Positions 48,120 through 59,009 of a stretch of DNA of 64,000 nt are shown here, piece after piece. A program made the position numbers and the translations under genes. The stretch lies in assembly GCA_034231615.1 (NCBI GenBank), contig CM067298.1, positions 52,666,883 to 52,730,882 on the forward strand, given 5' to 3'. The notes beneath the pieces are model-generated. The model did no database searches, was not told the DNA's origin, and saw nothing but the letters and a program-made list of their open reading frames with translations. This DNA is from Meghimatium bilineatum. Taxonomy: Eukaryota > Mollusca > Gastropoda > Stylommatophora > Philomycidae. Every line of letters begins with the position of its first letter. Position 1 is the first letter of the stretch.

Positions 48120-49960
48120 AACAAAAAATTCATTAAAAAAAATCAAGAAAAATGAGAAATGATTAACTCATTTAGTGAAAAATATAGAAGAAAGATGAAG
48201 CATCTCAAATTTATTAGATACTTGTAAAAAACAGGTAAAAGAGATATATCACTGATGCAAGAGCATTCCCAAACATTTTTATAGATACAGATCATAGACC
48301 TATTTGCTAACGGAGAAAAGACCAAAAGCTATGGAAACAACAGAAACGAAAGAAAAATGATATAGGAAAGAACCTGTTCTATATTTTAAAACACTAGAGG
48401 ATGCTACAAAAAGCAACAAGCTATATAAAAAAATGACATGCACATTTCTAACATTACCAAAAGAGACTGAAAACATCTTCAAAGATTGGGACACTTTCAA
48501 AGATGCAATGCTGAGTAACTTACAAAATATATGCAGCGAAAGGAAACACACACAAAATTTTAAAAAATACTGCATGGTGGAGTGATTAAATAATGAGGGT
48601 TATCAATGAAACTGTGTTTCAAAACATGGGTCAACTCTAAACAAGAACAATACTACAATATATATATATAAGCAAGCAAAAGCAAGGATTAATGACAACC
48701 GCATAATAAATGCAGCACAATCTAACTCCTGGAATGAATATGGAGAACATCTAACAGAAATCTACAAGACAGGCCCAGATACTCTTTTTTTCCTTGAGAC
48801 AACTTTTCCATGAAAAAACACTAGAATATGATCAAGAACTACACACAATATTCATAGACCAGGAAAAATGCATTTCCTAGAGTTAATAGAAATGCTTTAT
48901 GGAAACACTAGAAAACTACAGAATGAGAGGTCAGTTATTAGCAAATATAAAAACCCTTTACTAGAACTGCCAAAACTCTTTAAGAACTACTGATGGAATG
49001 ATTTAATCTTTCAAAACAAAATCATAAGTAAGACAAGGATGTTTGCTCTCACCTATACTTTTTAAAATCTTCATGGACAGAATAACAAAAGAATCCCAAA
49101 ACAAGAAAGTAAACAGTACAGTAATAGGAGAAGAGTCTGATGAGGAATTAAATAACGCAATCAACGAATTGATATTTGCTTATTGATAATTGATAATGCC
49201 TTATCTACAAAAAGGAACATCAGTTATAAAATCATATTAATGCACTCATGACAACATGCACCAAATATAACATGAAAATAAATATGCAGAAAACAGAAGT
49301 AATTAAAATCAGCAAGTCACCAAATCCATTGAACATAACAATAAACAAAACTAAAGTGTAACAAACTTTTGAATCTAAATACTTAGGAAGTATATTCACA
49401 GACAACGGAAAATTAGAGAGATTGAGACAAGATGCCAGAAAGCAAACATAGTGACATACCAGCTATCACCGTTATTGCTCAGCCCAAAAATTAAAATGGA
49501 AGTCAAGGGACATAATAAACAGCATTTTTATGCCAACACTGATATCATTGACAGACATGGTCGGTGATAGCAGCCCTGCAAAGAACACTTACATGTGAGA
49601 TGAAATGCCTGAGAAAAGCCACAAGTGATGAAACTTAGAGAAAATGAGAAATGATGAAATCAGAAGAATCTGTATAAGAACATGCATAGAATACATCGCG
49701 AAACATAAAATGATTTGGACACCTTATGAGAATGAACCATAAACAACTACCAACAAGAACATAGAACATAAGAAGATCCAGATACAGGGCTAGAAGAAGA
49801 CATAGAACAAGATGGATAGATAACATCAAGACTGAACAAATATGGATTCAAGCTGCCAAGGCGACACATCTGATCTTGGATAGACAACTAAAGCTCTGTC
49901 ATCACTCTTATGCTTAATGGCAAAGTGGATATTCTGACCATCATCCACCTGGGGATAGAC
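48120..49960 (+). mobile_element. LINE ORF2 remnant (RT and C-terminus)
   Basis: Degraded plus-strand reading in order: KAKARINDNRIINAAQSNSW and EYGEHLTEIYKTG (linker before RT); TIFIDQEKCIS (motif A) near 48850; VRQGCLLSPILFKIFMDRIT (motif B) near 49030; ELIFAY with a stop at the YADD position near 49170; TKYNMKINMQKTEVIKISKS; ESKYLGSIFTDNGKLERL; and RNDEIRRICIRTCIEYIAKH. Many stops. Closest in this window to the LINE at 59010-61869. Confidence 0.8.
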
Positions 49961-49989
49961 AATAAACAAACTTGCTGGATATCAAGAAC

Positions 49990-50255
49990 CACTTTTGTAA
50001 GTGATGAAACAGCGTGAATTTGTTTGGTTTGATAAGTAACGAGACACGATAGAGTGTATAAAATTATTTTGCTAATAACAATTGAGGAGGAGAGGATGGC
50101 AGAGAAAATTCTGAATTGATAGTGTCAAGAAATGTTATTATCAAGGTTGTGATTTTTCTACACTCCTCTGAATGGTTTAGAATAAAGTTGTTTGGAGAGC
50201 TTGTCCTGATGTATCTAGTGTGGTACCCATACGACCCTAATAGGTTATGGGACAT
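49990..50255 (+). mobile_element. LINE 3' end, family R
   Basis: REFVWFDK, RRRGWQRKF and, after an insertion of about 45 bases, EWFRIKLFGELVLMYLVWYP and YDPNRLWDI: the family R C-terminus with frame breaks. Confidence 0.65.
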
Positions 50256-50279
50256 ATAAATATTTTAATTATATTATAA

Positions 50280-50684
50280 AGTCACTAAATGCCTAGACTT
50301 TTTCTATTTCTGATGTCATTTGATAACCAAATGTGTTCATAATATCATCTGAAAACAAGCAAAACATATCGATCTCACAAATGTTATCAGCTAGGCCTAA
50401 TATTCATACATATATGTTATTCCTATAAAATTGTCATTCTGAACAATTTTGACAGATTACAGAGGCTAAACAAGTAGTCACTGATATCTAAACAATGACA
50501 TATTGATCTGAAAACCAATGGAAAAGTTAATTATGTCTACTTTCAATTCCTGTGTTACCTTTAAAACTTATATTAGTTTACAATTGTGATTTCCTTGTTG
50601 GAAGAGGTGCATTACCACGGATGATGCGCAGCACAGATACGCATAATACATCAGGTCTAGCATCGACAGGATGCTAAAGGTTAA
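50280..50684. mobile_element. Possible TTAA element, right end
   Basis: Ends GGATGCTAAAGGTTAA, like the right ends of TTAA family 1. The left limit is uncertain. Confidence 0.4.
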
Positions 50685-51175
50685 AAGATAAATTTGTATA
50701 TGTGAGAGTCACACAGCACTCAGTTTAGCGGAAGAAAGCTGTCTCACTTGTGTCTGCATGTCAGTTGTACAGTAAACCTGAAGAAATACATGTTATATTT
50801 GATTATTGGCATCAACAGTATATTACAGAGAAAAGAATCAAAAGTTAGGTTTAAGAGAAAAAAAAGGCACAAATTGGAATTTTATTTTTTATTAGGATAT
50901 TTTTACTGTTCATATTTAGCCTCTTAATAACAATAATTTAAATAGCATTCCAGACAATTATAGAAATCCACATAACTATCCAAATATCATGTAGGGCCTA
51001 TGTCATGTTCAATGTTGGTTACCTTTAGCATATTAATATTTATATTCACATTGTGCTGCCACAGCTCCTACATTTCCATGTTGAGTTTTTTCCTGACACT
51101 GATGGGTTATCTCTACTCAAATATCATGCTCTGTAAAGAGTTAGTTTATGCTCCATTAAAAAAAATTATAGTCTC
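50685..51175. other. Nothing recognised
   Basis: AT-rich. An open stretch at 51000-51224 is hydrophobic but runs into a SINE copy and has no gene context. Confidence 0.35.
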
Positions 51176-51430
51176 TTATTCTTCTGCGTTCGTTCTCAAA
51201 CTCCTGCAGATTAGCAGGATGTAGTCCAGAGAACAGAATGTATTGCATCATGGTTTACAGCATTGCTGCGATATCTGCACCTTTCGACTTGACACATCTG
51301 ACTTCAGCATAACTTTGGGTCACTGACCCTATATGGGATGGGACAGCCAACTCCATCCCATGACCTCCTTAGTCACTTCTTACGACACGGAAGGAAGGTA
51401 AACAGTGTTGCTATTCTTTTCTCCCCTCTC
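51176..51430 (-). repeat. SINE-like family A, near-complete copy
   Basis: Reverse-complement order: TTCTTCTGCGTTCGTTCTCAAACTCCTGCAG, GTAGTCCAGAGAACAGAATG, ATCTGCACCTTTCGACTTGAC, CCTATATGGGATGGGACAGCC, TTACGACACGGAAGGAAGGTAAAC and TTGCTATTCTTTTCTCCCC. Confidence 0.85.
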
Positions 51431-51754
51431 AGGCTTAGGCAACACATGGACAACAATCATCTCTAATTATAGTTAGAAAAGTGCTGATGTTTTGGGCTTA
51501 TTTTAATTTGGAACAATCAAGTTTCTTTTTATTAGTTTGCTAATATTTTTTTGTTTTGTTTTGTTTGTTAGGTGGGAACAAACTAGATTCTTTAATTGCA
51601 GTCATTTAAGCACAATCACTTATAAATAACTCAAATCAAGCATATAACAAGAACGTATGCTTTCAGAGACATCTTTGTGTGTGTTTGGTTGTGTTTCTTT
51701 TAATGCTGAACAGAAAATAATTGATAAAAGTTGAATAATAAATATAAAAATTCT

Positions 51755-51855
51755 TGAGACTAACGGGAATTGAACCAGGCCGTTAACGGCACCAAATCGC
51801 CTAGCAACTATTGAACACGCGTTCTTCCGTACTTGACTAACCGCATCTCCAAAAA
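51755..51855 (-). repeat. tRNA-like sequence (SINE head or tRNA pseudogene)
   Basis: On the minus strand GGTTCAATTCC fits the Pol III B box and GGAGATGCGGTTAGTCAAG stands where an A box would be. The ends show GGAGA…TCTC complementarity, and there is a GCCGTTAACGGC palindrome just before the B box. The T stem does not pair well, so this is not a functional tRNA. Confidence 0.4.
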
Positions 51856-51859
51856 AAGA

Positions 51860-53241
51860 TACGATTTCATCAAGCCTTTCAGACCATGCACACAAAGTCA
51901 CCAGAACGGAGCGATCGAGACAAGGACTATTACAGCAACAAACATCCCGTACAGGTATTGAAATATCCTCAGTAACAACAAACATATAACATAATATCCG
52001 TATTCGTTATACAAGGGCCGATAGGTCTTCTTGTAAACATGGATAACATATATAGACAATACAATTTTGCTTCGAGTAATTGTTTATAAAATTTTGCTAT
52101 ATTATGTTATCAATAAATAATAAATATACTCAAATGCAGAAAATCTGGCCAAAATAATTGAAAGCGGACTAAATGTTTTAATGTATGTATAAAAATATAA
52201 TTTCATGCTTGTGTTATAACTTCACATAGAAACATGCATGTTGTGAGACATTAAAAGAAATTTTGTGTACAGTAGTGTGGTTTTCTTATTTGTGTGCTGT
52301 CACATTATGATATATGCATCATTGCAGTTACACAATATGATTTTATGTGGCACACATACATTTTGTAAAGATTTGTGCGATTGTATGTGTATTATATGTG
52401 GGTGTTTACCGGTAAATTGTTATGTATTAGGCCTATGTGTGAAACTATTAAAATTTTTCAATGCTATAAGTTCTTCATATCTTACAATGAATTATTTGAT
52501 GGCATTGGTGAAGATGATTAACATGGAGTTCAGAGAGCATTGTGAAGATGATTAGCTTGAATGTTTTTAGGAACTAGTAAGAAATACAGTCTGTGAAATT
52601 AATATCTATAATTTAACAGACCATGATATTTGAGTAGAGATAATTTATTTGAAAGTGTGAATTAAATCTTCAGTATTTTTCTGAAATATTTGCTTGAAAA
52701 ATGATAATTTAAAATCAAACCTGTGTTAGAAATAATTGACAACATAAATGTAAGAGTAACTTGATACATGTTAAAGCTTTGTTCATTTAGATTTCATTGC
52801 CCAAACAAAATCACAATTTGTAATGGGTAAAGATATCCCACTCTTACAAAAAAAAGGGTGAACATGTTTCATACGCTGTGTCTCTTTTTTTTTAATGCCA
52901 GTTTTTGTGCTTGTCCTTATCTTGGCAATGACCTTGTGGTCGAAATATTGAGTGTGTGCATTCTTCCTATTTGTAAAGTTAAAATTAAATTTTTTTTTAA
53001 AAAGCCCATTATTTTCATTTTCCACATATGAAGTAAGAGCTAATCGCTTGTAGTACATGGATATTGAAATAAAAACAGTACACAAAATATGGACAGAACA
53101 TGAAAATATAGGACAAAAAAGAAGATATTAATTGAGGATCTTTTCTCCACAGGAAGCTGAAAAGTGTACTGTATAGATATCATATAGATAGATTGAATTG
53201 AGTTTCACATCTGATACATTTTTGTAGAATATGAAACTCAC
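51860..53241. other. No exon found; expected location of transporter 3' exon(s)
   Basis: The transporter exon ending at 53242 needs at least one more coding exon further left on the minus strand, starting in phase 1. I could not find a credible one here. Open stretches at 52265-52555 (plus) and 52783-53085 (minus) show no resemblance to the family. Confidence 0.4.
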
Positions 53242-53422
53242 CTGCTATACATGCTGTGATAAAACTTGCACAGTGCCCTACCAGCATGGCCCGCATAACA
53301 TATTTGAAAACTATTGCCTTTGTGTGAGGCACTAGGACAATGTAACAGCCTATTATCACACCAACACAGACGAAGTTGGCAAATCCACACAATGCATAGG
53401 TAGCAATTACTTCTGACCTTTC
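53242..53422 (-). CDS. SLC28-type nucleoside transporter, exon 4 of those visible
   Basis: A 181-base exon with acceptor CTAACTAG| (minus strand) and donor GCAG|GTGAGT. It encodes ERSEVIATYALCGFANFVCV then GVIIGCYIVLVPHTK, KYVMRAMLVGHCASFITACI and AG. This matches the (A/S)E.I.TYALCGFAN..S.G…LAP segment of concentrative nucleoside transporters, which carries a substrate-contacting Asn (GFAN) and then a Ser three residues later. Here the Asn is kept, but the Ser position reads Cys (N-F-V-C). It is the final transmembrane segment region: two hydrophobic helices with a PHTK loop. It ends in phase 1, so a short C-terminal exon is missing. A family A SINE copy sits 73 bases upstream of its acceptor. 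Confidence 0.9.
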
Positions 53423-53494
53423 CTAGTTAGAGAATTTTAAAAATAGGATAAGAGCTTGCAAGCAATTTTGACAGAAATAAACATCTACATTTTT

Positions 53495-53760
53495 CTCTTC
53501 TGCAGTCATTTTTAAACTCTTGAAGACTATCACAATGTAGTCCAGAGAACGGAATGTGTTGTGTCATGGTTTACAGCCTAGTTGTGTTATCAGCAGCCTT
53601 TTGTCTGACACATCCAACTTCAGCATGGCTTCTGGATGATTTTGACCATATATGAGATGGGACAGTCAACTTCATCTCAAAACTTCCTTAGTCTCCTAGT
53701 ACGACATGCATGGATGGTAAACAGTATTGCTATTCTTTGCTCTTATTGTGGGGCTTGGCA
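53495..53760 (-). repeat. SINE-like family A copy in transporter intron
   Basis: CTCTTCTGCAGTCATTTTTAAACTCTTG, GTAGTCCAGAGAACGGAATG, CCAACTTCAGCATGGCTTCTGG, ATGAGATGGGACAGTCAAC, GTAAACAGTATTGCTATTCTTTGCTC. Confidence 0.85.
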
Positions 53761-53844
53761 ACTCATGAGCGAAACATATACATGTACTGCAACATTTGTT
53801 ATTTGAAGTTTGAGGGGAGGGGGGAGGGAGAGGAGGAATTAAAT

Positions 53845-54110
53845 TTGCATTCTTCTTCTGCATTTGTTCTCATGCTCCTGCAGGGTTATAGGGGTTGGGT
53901 CTGCATGACTTTCTTTATTTTCTTCTGCTCCTTCCACTTTTGATTGTCCAGCAGGATTGTTTTTGGTAGAGGGTATTATATCGACTTACATGTTCAAACC
54001 ATGAAAGTTATACTTTTAAAAATAGTGAGTCTTCTGAGTATATAAATATCTCTGTTTTATTTCTTACTTACATATTTGTCTTATGTTCCCTTTAACTCTA
54101 TTCTCTAAAT
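53845..54110 (-). mobile_element. SINE family A tip joined to LINE family R 3' fragment
   Basis: TTCTTCTTCTGCATTTGTTCTCATGCTCCTGCAG (family A end) is followed at about 53905 by a minus-strand family R stretch: TTCTGCTCCTTCCACTTTTGATTGTCC.. and TATTTCTTACTTACATATTTGTCTTATG match 47035-47210. Confidence 0.55.
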
Positions 54111-54112
54111 GA

Positions 54113-54990
54113 CTAACCGTCAAATTTGTAAAGGTACCGCATTGGAGTAATCAAAACACAGAGTCTTCCAGTGATTTCTATCTTCAATTATGTGGATGAA
54201 GAAAAATCTTGTCTTGTCCAGTCCTTGATGTTGTCTGTCCATGCTTTTCTCTGTCATCCTCTTTTTCAATGTTTGACCATGCAGTGTAGTAACATTTTTG
54301 ACAAGGAATCATGTTTGCATACATGTCCAATCCATGTGTTTTCATTTTTTCACTACTCCAAGCAATGATTTTTGTGGATCTGTATACATCTTTGTTCTAT
54401 TTCTTACATACACATTTATCTTATACTCTCTATAAGAGTTTGTAGAATTCATCTGTAACATTTGTATTTGGAGGTCTTTAATCGTCTCTTGTAATACTGA
54501 AGCGTCCAATGTGGTACCCCTATGAACCGGGTTACGGTTTTTTGGATTGGATTGGAATCCTCTCCATCTCTGCAGTAAGTGTAAAACTTTCATAACCATA
54601 TAGCACAATCGAAAGTACTAGTGAGCTATAAAGTGTGATTTTTCAAACTCTAACACTGATGTTGCTTTTCCAAATTAAGTTTAGCCTTGACATAGGAGCT
54701 AAAGCTATCTCCAGATTTTTCTTTAATTCTGCTTTGCATTATCCATCGCTGCATATGCTAGATCTGAGGTATTTGAAAGTATTAACTTCTTAAAGTTTAT
54801 ATCCATTCTTCATGATGTTGTTCTGTACATCTTTCTCTGCTGTTAGTCAAAATATTGTTCTTTATGTGGTTTATTTCCATTCTGTACTTGCTGGGAACTT
54901 TTTCCAACTTTGCTGTTAACTCTCGTAGTTATTGTTTCAACTCGGCTATAAAATCAATATCATCATAGGCTGCTATCATCACTGCTATTA
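54113..54990 (-). mobile_element. LINE family R remnant, RT C-terminal half
   Basis: The minus strand, in several frames, reads IDFIAELKQ, KYRMEINHIKNNI, SRIKEKSGD, then SLSKMLLHCMVKH, RKAWTDNIKDWTRQDFSS and QCGTFTNL. More decayed than 46860-47330. It lies in the transporter intron, same strand as the gene. Confidence 0.7.
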
Positions 54991-55384
54991 ATTAACCATG
55001 AAATACTGTAGAGTGTTCTGCAGATAATGTTTATGATTAATATATTGTAGCATTTTTAAAGCAACAAGTTTTGTTTACATGAAGCACCAGTTGAGAAAAC
55101 ACAAAAAAACACCTTCTGACATGATCTATACAATTGCAGTTCTCCAATTGTAGACATTGAAGGTGTGTCTGATGGCTTGGAATTTTATCATATTTGCAGA
55201 CTGTCAACAGAGTTGCTCTAAACAATTATTGCAGGATTGATGTTCAGTAAATATAGAGAAATTATATTTTATTGTTGGATTGCAAACAAACAACTACAAT
55301 TTATATTAAAATTGTGTTGAAATAGGCTAAATCATGAAAGCCAAATTGGACCTACTACAAGCCATCTTAGGTGAGGCTTAAAAT
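54991..55384. other. Intron, nothing recognised
   Basis: No exon or repeat could be assigned. Confidence 0.35.
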
Positions 55385-55600
55385 TTTGGGCCACATGGTA
55401 AAGTGAAGGGGCACTTGTCTGCTGAGCACCCAGGTTTCATCTTCACTAGTCACCCATACTTTGCACCAACAAAAAAAATCAGCTCATCCACTAGGAAATG
55501 GATATCATGGTTCATGCACTGGGAAGGTCAAGAAATATCACTACTGATTAAGTGCTGTAGGTGATACCACTAGTCAGTCAGTTTCATGTCAACCGCTGGA
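55385..55600 (+). repeat. Probable tRNA-derived SINE
   Basis: CACATGGTAAAGTGAAGGGGCAC resembles an A box and CAGGTTTCATCTTCAC a degenerate B box at tRNA-like spacing. The body runs to about 55600 (GATTAAGTGCTGTAGGTGATACC). Confidence 0.4.
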
Positions 55601-55716
55601 TAGGCATCTGAAGACTTATGGAAACTTTATGCTAAGACGCTGATTCAGAACTCAACTACTTTTACCGTTACTTACAAATTTTCATTTGTTAAAGAGTATT
55701 CAACTATTTAACTTAC

Positions 55717-55980
55717 TGTCAGAAATCCACGAGCCAATGTTTTGTTCCATCCATGAAGGATGATATCATCGGTGTCACTGTTAGTAGACCAATCTGTGTA
55801 GTTAAGACTGATGTACTCCTCAAAAGTCTTTCTGTTTCTTCGGTAACTGCCTAATGTTGTATATGCGACAACTTCAGTGATGAAGGCCTTCACACCAATT
55901 AGTTCAGCAACTCGACGTCCATCCTGCACATCAACACCAAGGCCCAGTGCCAGGGGATAAAACACATAGGAACATATCCA
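55717..55980 (-). CDS. SLC28-type nucleoside transporter, exon 3 of those visible
   Basis: A 264-base, 88-codon exon with acceptor TTTCTTCAG| and donor ACA|GTAAGT, phase 0 at both ends. It reads WICSYVFYPLALGLGVDVQD, GRRVAELIGVKAFITEVVAY, then a soluble loop (TTLGSYRRNRKTFEEYISLN … DTDDIILHGWNKTLARGFLT). The family motif G.K…NEFVAY is present as GVKAFITEVVAY: the Lys and the substrate/cation-linked Glu are kept, but Asn is Thr and Phe is Val. The loop after it is longer than in typical relatives and could be an extracellular or lumenal insert. Function by family: Na+ or H+ driven uptake of nucleosides across the plasma membrane. Confidence 0.93.
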
Positions 55981-56814
55981 CTGAAGAAAGATTGTATATA
56001 GATAAGTAGTGACAAAATGTCATCAAATACATATTATATTTAAGCTCATGAAATGTTAAATTTATGATTTTGTATGACTCAGAGATACAAAGGACTGCAT
56101 TGCTCTTATGCAACTGGTAGGGCTAGAAGATAGCCAAAACCCTAGGAGGCACATCCTTGCGGAGAATTCTGAAAACAGGTAGTTTTGAAGTTCAGGCAAA
56201 ATATCTGGCCAACGCTTTGGGGATTGTGTCTGGTATAAGTAACCTAACTGTCAGAGGATATCTGACAAGGTTGAGAGTGCCACAGTAACAAAATCAAGAA
56301 GCTATAAATACCCCGGTAGTATGTTAATGTATTATTGTTATCAGATAATCTAAATACTAAAAATTAAAACCACTGTAAAAGAAACAACATTTAGGAAAGG
56401 AACAAGGACGTTTTCTACTTTACAGTCCAACAGGGACATTTATCAAGAAACAAATACAAATGGGAAATAAAAATACAAAATTATTTAATTATTAAAAATG
56501 CATAGAGATTGTGCTATCACTCAATCTCCTTCCATAAGAAATGGCAAAAAATGATAAAAAGGTGCAATCTTGAAATTTTAGTGGTTGGTAACATCGTTGC
56601 ACAGCAAAATTTACACACTATTGATAGATAGAAATAGAATGAGGTAAGAGGAATGCCTTAAGAGAAAGAAGCACGAGTGTCACATCAGATCAAGTGAAAG
56701 CCTCACATCAATGATGATAAATGTAAACACAGACTATACAAACACACTAAGTAGTGTGCATGTGGAAGATCACACAGGCAAGATGATCGTATAGGCACAC
56801 AGATTAAGGGGAAA
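55981..56814. other. Transporter intron, nothing recognised
   Basis: AT-rich, without a supported exon or named repeat. Confidence 0.35.
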
Positions 56815-57010
56815 CAAACAGATGGATTGGACACATGCTTAATAAAACCAGTAAAATATATATTTAATGATCAATTACATGGAATCCACAGGGAAAAATA
56901 AAACAGAATACCTAGGAAAATATGAAGAAGAGAGACCATTGATAATTTACAGAGAGGGAACTATGAGACAGAAAATATACCAAGTATTGAATCAAATAAA
57001 AAAAAATCTA
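56815..57010 (+). mobile_element. LINE C-terminal fragment (different family)
   Basis: RWIGHMLNKTSKIYI, SITWNPQGKIKQNT and KKRDH match the W.GH.LR……WNPQGKR.RGRP…W.R signature of another LINE ORF2 type. Very short and with stops. Confidence 0.6.
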
Positions 57011-57146
57011 TGACCTATTCCCAAGGATGTGTATACACCCCAGGTGGACCAAAAAAGGTTCTCATTGATTTATTCTGAAAAAAACACAGATGATGAAAAA
57101 AGAAGCATGCAAACAGCTCTCTTATAGATAGAAATAAGATTAATAA

Positions 57147-57835
57147 AATTAATAGTTAGTTAGTTAGTTAGTCGTTGGATCATCGTCATTGCACTCCTGA
57201 CAAGTACATAGGTGCTCAGATCTTTCCTTGAGTGTATCCGCCATTACACGTTGACTGACAGTCGTAGTACGTTGTTGATTGACCATCATTGTTTTTCGCC
57301 CACGAAAACTCTCCTTTCTAGCGACACCACATTTCAAACCAAGTTCCTTTATTCTAATCATGGAACAAGAGCCATTGTCACTTGTACAGTCATTTGTTCG
57401 TGCGTTTTCACGTAGGGCATTCAAAATGTCTGCCCGATCCATCGCTCCACCAACAGCCGTAGTAGCAGCATGGGCGGCCAACCTATCTGCTCTTTCATTA
57501 CCCCGGACTCCCGCGTGTCCCGGCACAAAAATAAAAGTCACTGTACACACACAGGAATTATTCACTGCATCCAGCCACTGTTCTCGAACGTACCCCATCT
57601 GAACTTTCACAATCATGTTCATGGAGTCACTGAGGATACAGGCATGCTCGCAGACAGTCTGTGAGCAGACCCATTGCAAAGCTTTGGTCACTGTCAGAAT
57701 CTCCATTGTCAAGCTGCTTGTCGTCTGAACGAATGCACCACTTTTCTCTGATAGTCTCCCCCCACCTTTGAGCCGTGAAAGCCCAGGAACTCCTGATGTG
57801 TCTCAACCGACCCATCTGTATATAAAAGTAATGAA
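57147..57835 (-). mobile_element. LINE 3' fragment with RNase H domain
   Basis: Starts on the minus strand at LLLYTDGS (first catalytic Asp), just past the transporter exon's donor, shifts frame, and from 57712 has a 182-residue open frame. That frame holds TMEILTVTKALQWVCSQTV (catalytic Glu region), ACILSDSMNMI (SDS, catalytic Asp), FVPGHAGVRGNERADRLAAH (late His/Asp motif) and a Cys-type end EHLCTCQECNDDDPTTN. The 3' end is a CTAA-type tail seen on the plus strand as TAGTTAGTTAG (57151-57172). All four RNase H catalytic positions look kept, but the RT is missing and there is a frameshift. Confidence 0.85.
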
Positions 57836-57844
57836 AAGGCTAAC

Positions 57845-58010
57845 CTGCAGAGTCAGCCCTTTATAGTTGACGAGTTCTCCAAGCCAATTCAATGCATAGT
57901 TAAACATCTTCATAACGCTAATAACTGCTGTAATGTTAGAAATTATGGCTGCAGCCATTGACATTGATCCAAAAGCCCCGCTGGAAGCTGCATCCATAAC
58001 ACTCTGATAT
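57845..58010 (-). CDS. SLC28-type nucleoside transporter, exon 2 of those visible
   Basis: A 166-base exon with acceptor ATTTTTTCAG| and donor CTGCAG|GTTAGC. Its first A completes the Arg codon from 62038, then it reads YQSVMDAASSGAFGSMSMAA, AIISNITAVISVMKMFNYAL and NWLGELVNYKGLTLQ, ending in phase 0. This corresponds to the A..GA…….NI……L..LN..L.W.G..V……LT.Q segment of concentrative nucleoside transporters, one long membrane helix plus the start of the next hairpin. The donor is weaker than its neighbours (GTTAGC), and an RNase H LINE fragment begins about 10 bases into the intron. Confidence 0.92.
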
Positions 58011-59009
58011 CTGAAAAAATGCTGCAGGATAATCATTGTGAAACAAAATCTACCAATCAGTGGACAAAAATATAAACATTATCTCTCACAGTTATGGATA
58101 GAACATCTGTGTTGATATATATAATAGTGGATTTATATATTAAATTTGTATTTCTTCTGTGATCAATCACTATACATGCAGTCTGATATTCACCGTGTAA
58201 GATGAAGTAATTATTCATCATTCGTCATTATTCCTTACTGTGAATAGGTAGCTTTTGACAGTTCAAATCCTTTCTGACAAAAGTTAGTAGCCAAGGTGGC
58301 ACCCGAATTGTGTAAGGTTTGTTGTTTCAAAGGCATGGCTGTGTTGGGGGAGAGGGGTTATGGGTTCATTTTTAGTCAGTGAACAGATGTATTCCGGTGC
58401 AGCAGCTAAATGTGTTATTTAGATCAAAGTTCTACATTGACCTATGAGATTAGGCCTAGATTGCCTGATGAAAATGTGGCAGTTTTCTCTAACAAACAGC
58501 CATTAAATTGCAAACATGATGCTAAAATGCAGTTGCCAGTAATTGCCGGGTTGGATTTCAATAATAAACATGATGAAAGTAAATAAAATAGTTATTATTT
58601 TATGAAAATAAGTAAACTCGAAAATATATATACAAGGTAAAATGACGTCACATGCCCCCATGTTCAAAACTTATCAATAACATCACAATCATGCAAGATG
58701 TAATGTGGGAATATTATACTTTTGATCGGAACCATCCTTATTGTTAATATCAATACTGGAAATGAAAAAATAAATGTCAAAAACTGCATGACATATTGGA
58801 GTATCTTTAGTCTCAAGACATAACAATTAATGACTCATATAAGTCTTCCCGGGTTGAATCAGTTAAACTGCAAACGAGAAGAGAAAAATAATGAAAAAAT
58901 AAAACATTTAAACCAGAGTCATAGGAATGTCTTTGTTTTGATGGCCATTAATTACTAGAAAAAATATGTTTATGTCATTATACTATTCTATGGAAGGGAA
59001 TAGACCATG
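58011..59009. other. Transporter intron, nothing recognised
   Basis: AT-rich. No exon supported. Confidence 0.35.

Noticed and set aside
51620..51985. 121-residue minus-strand open frame
   Set aside because: It runs through the tRNA-like sequence at 51755-51855 and shows no domain, splice context or codon pattern, so the open frame is probably chance.
57164..57712. 182-residue open frame as a cellular RNase H
   Set aside because: The upstream frame break, the LINE-type end (CNDDDPTTN) and the CTAA-type tail mark it as a retrotransposon 3' fragment.
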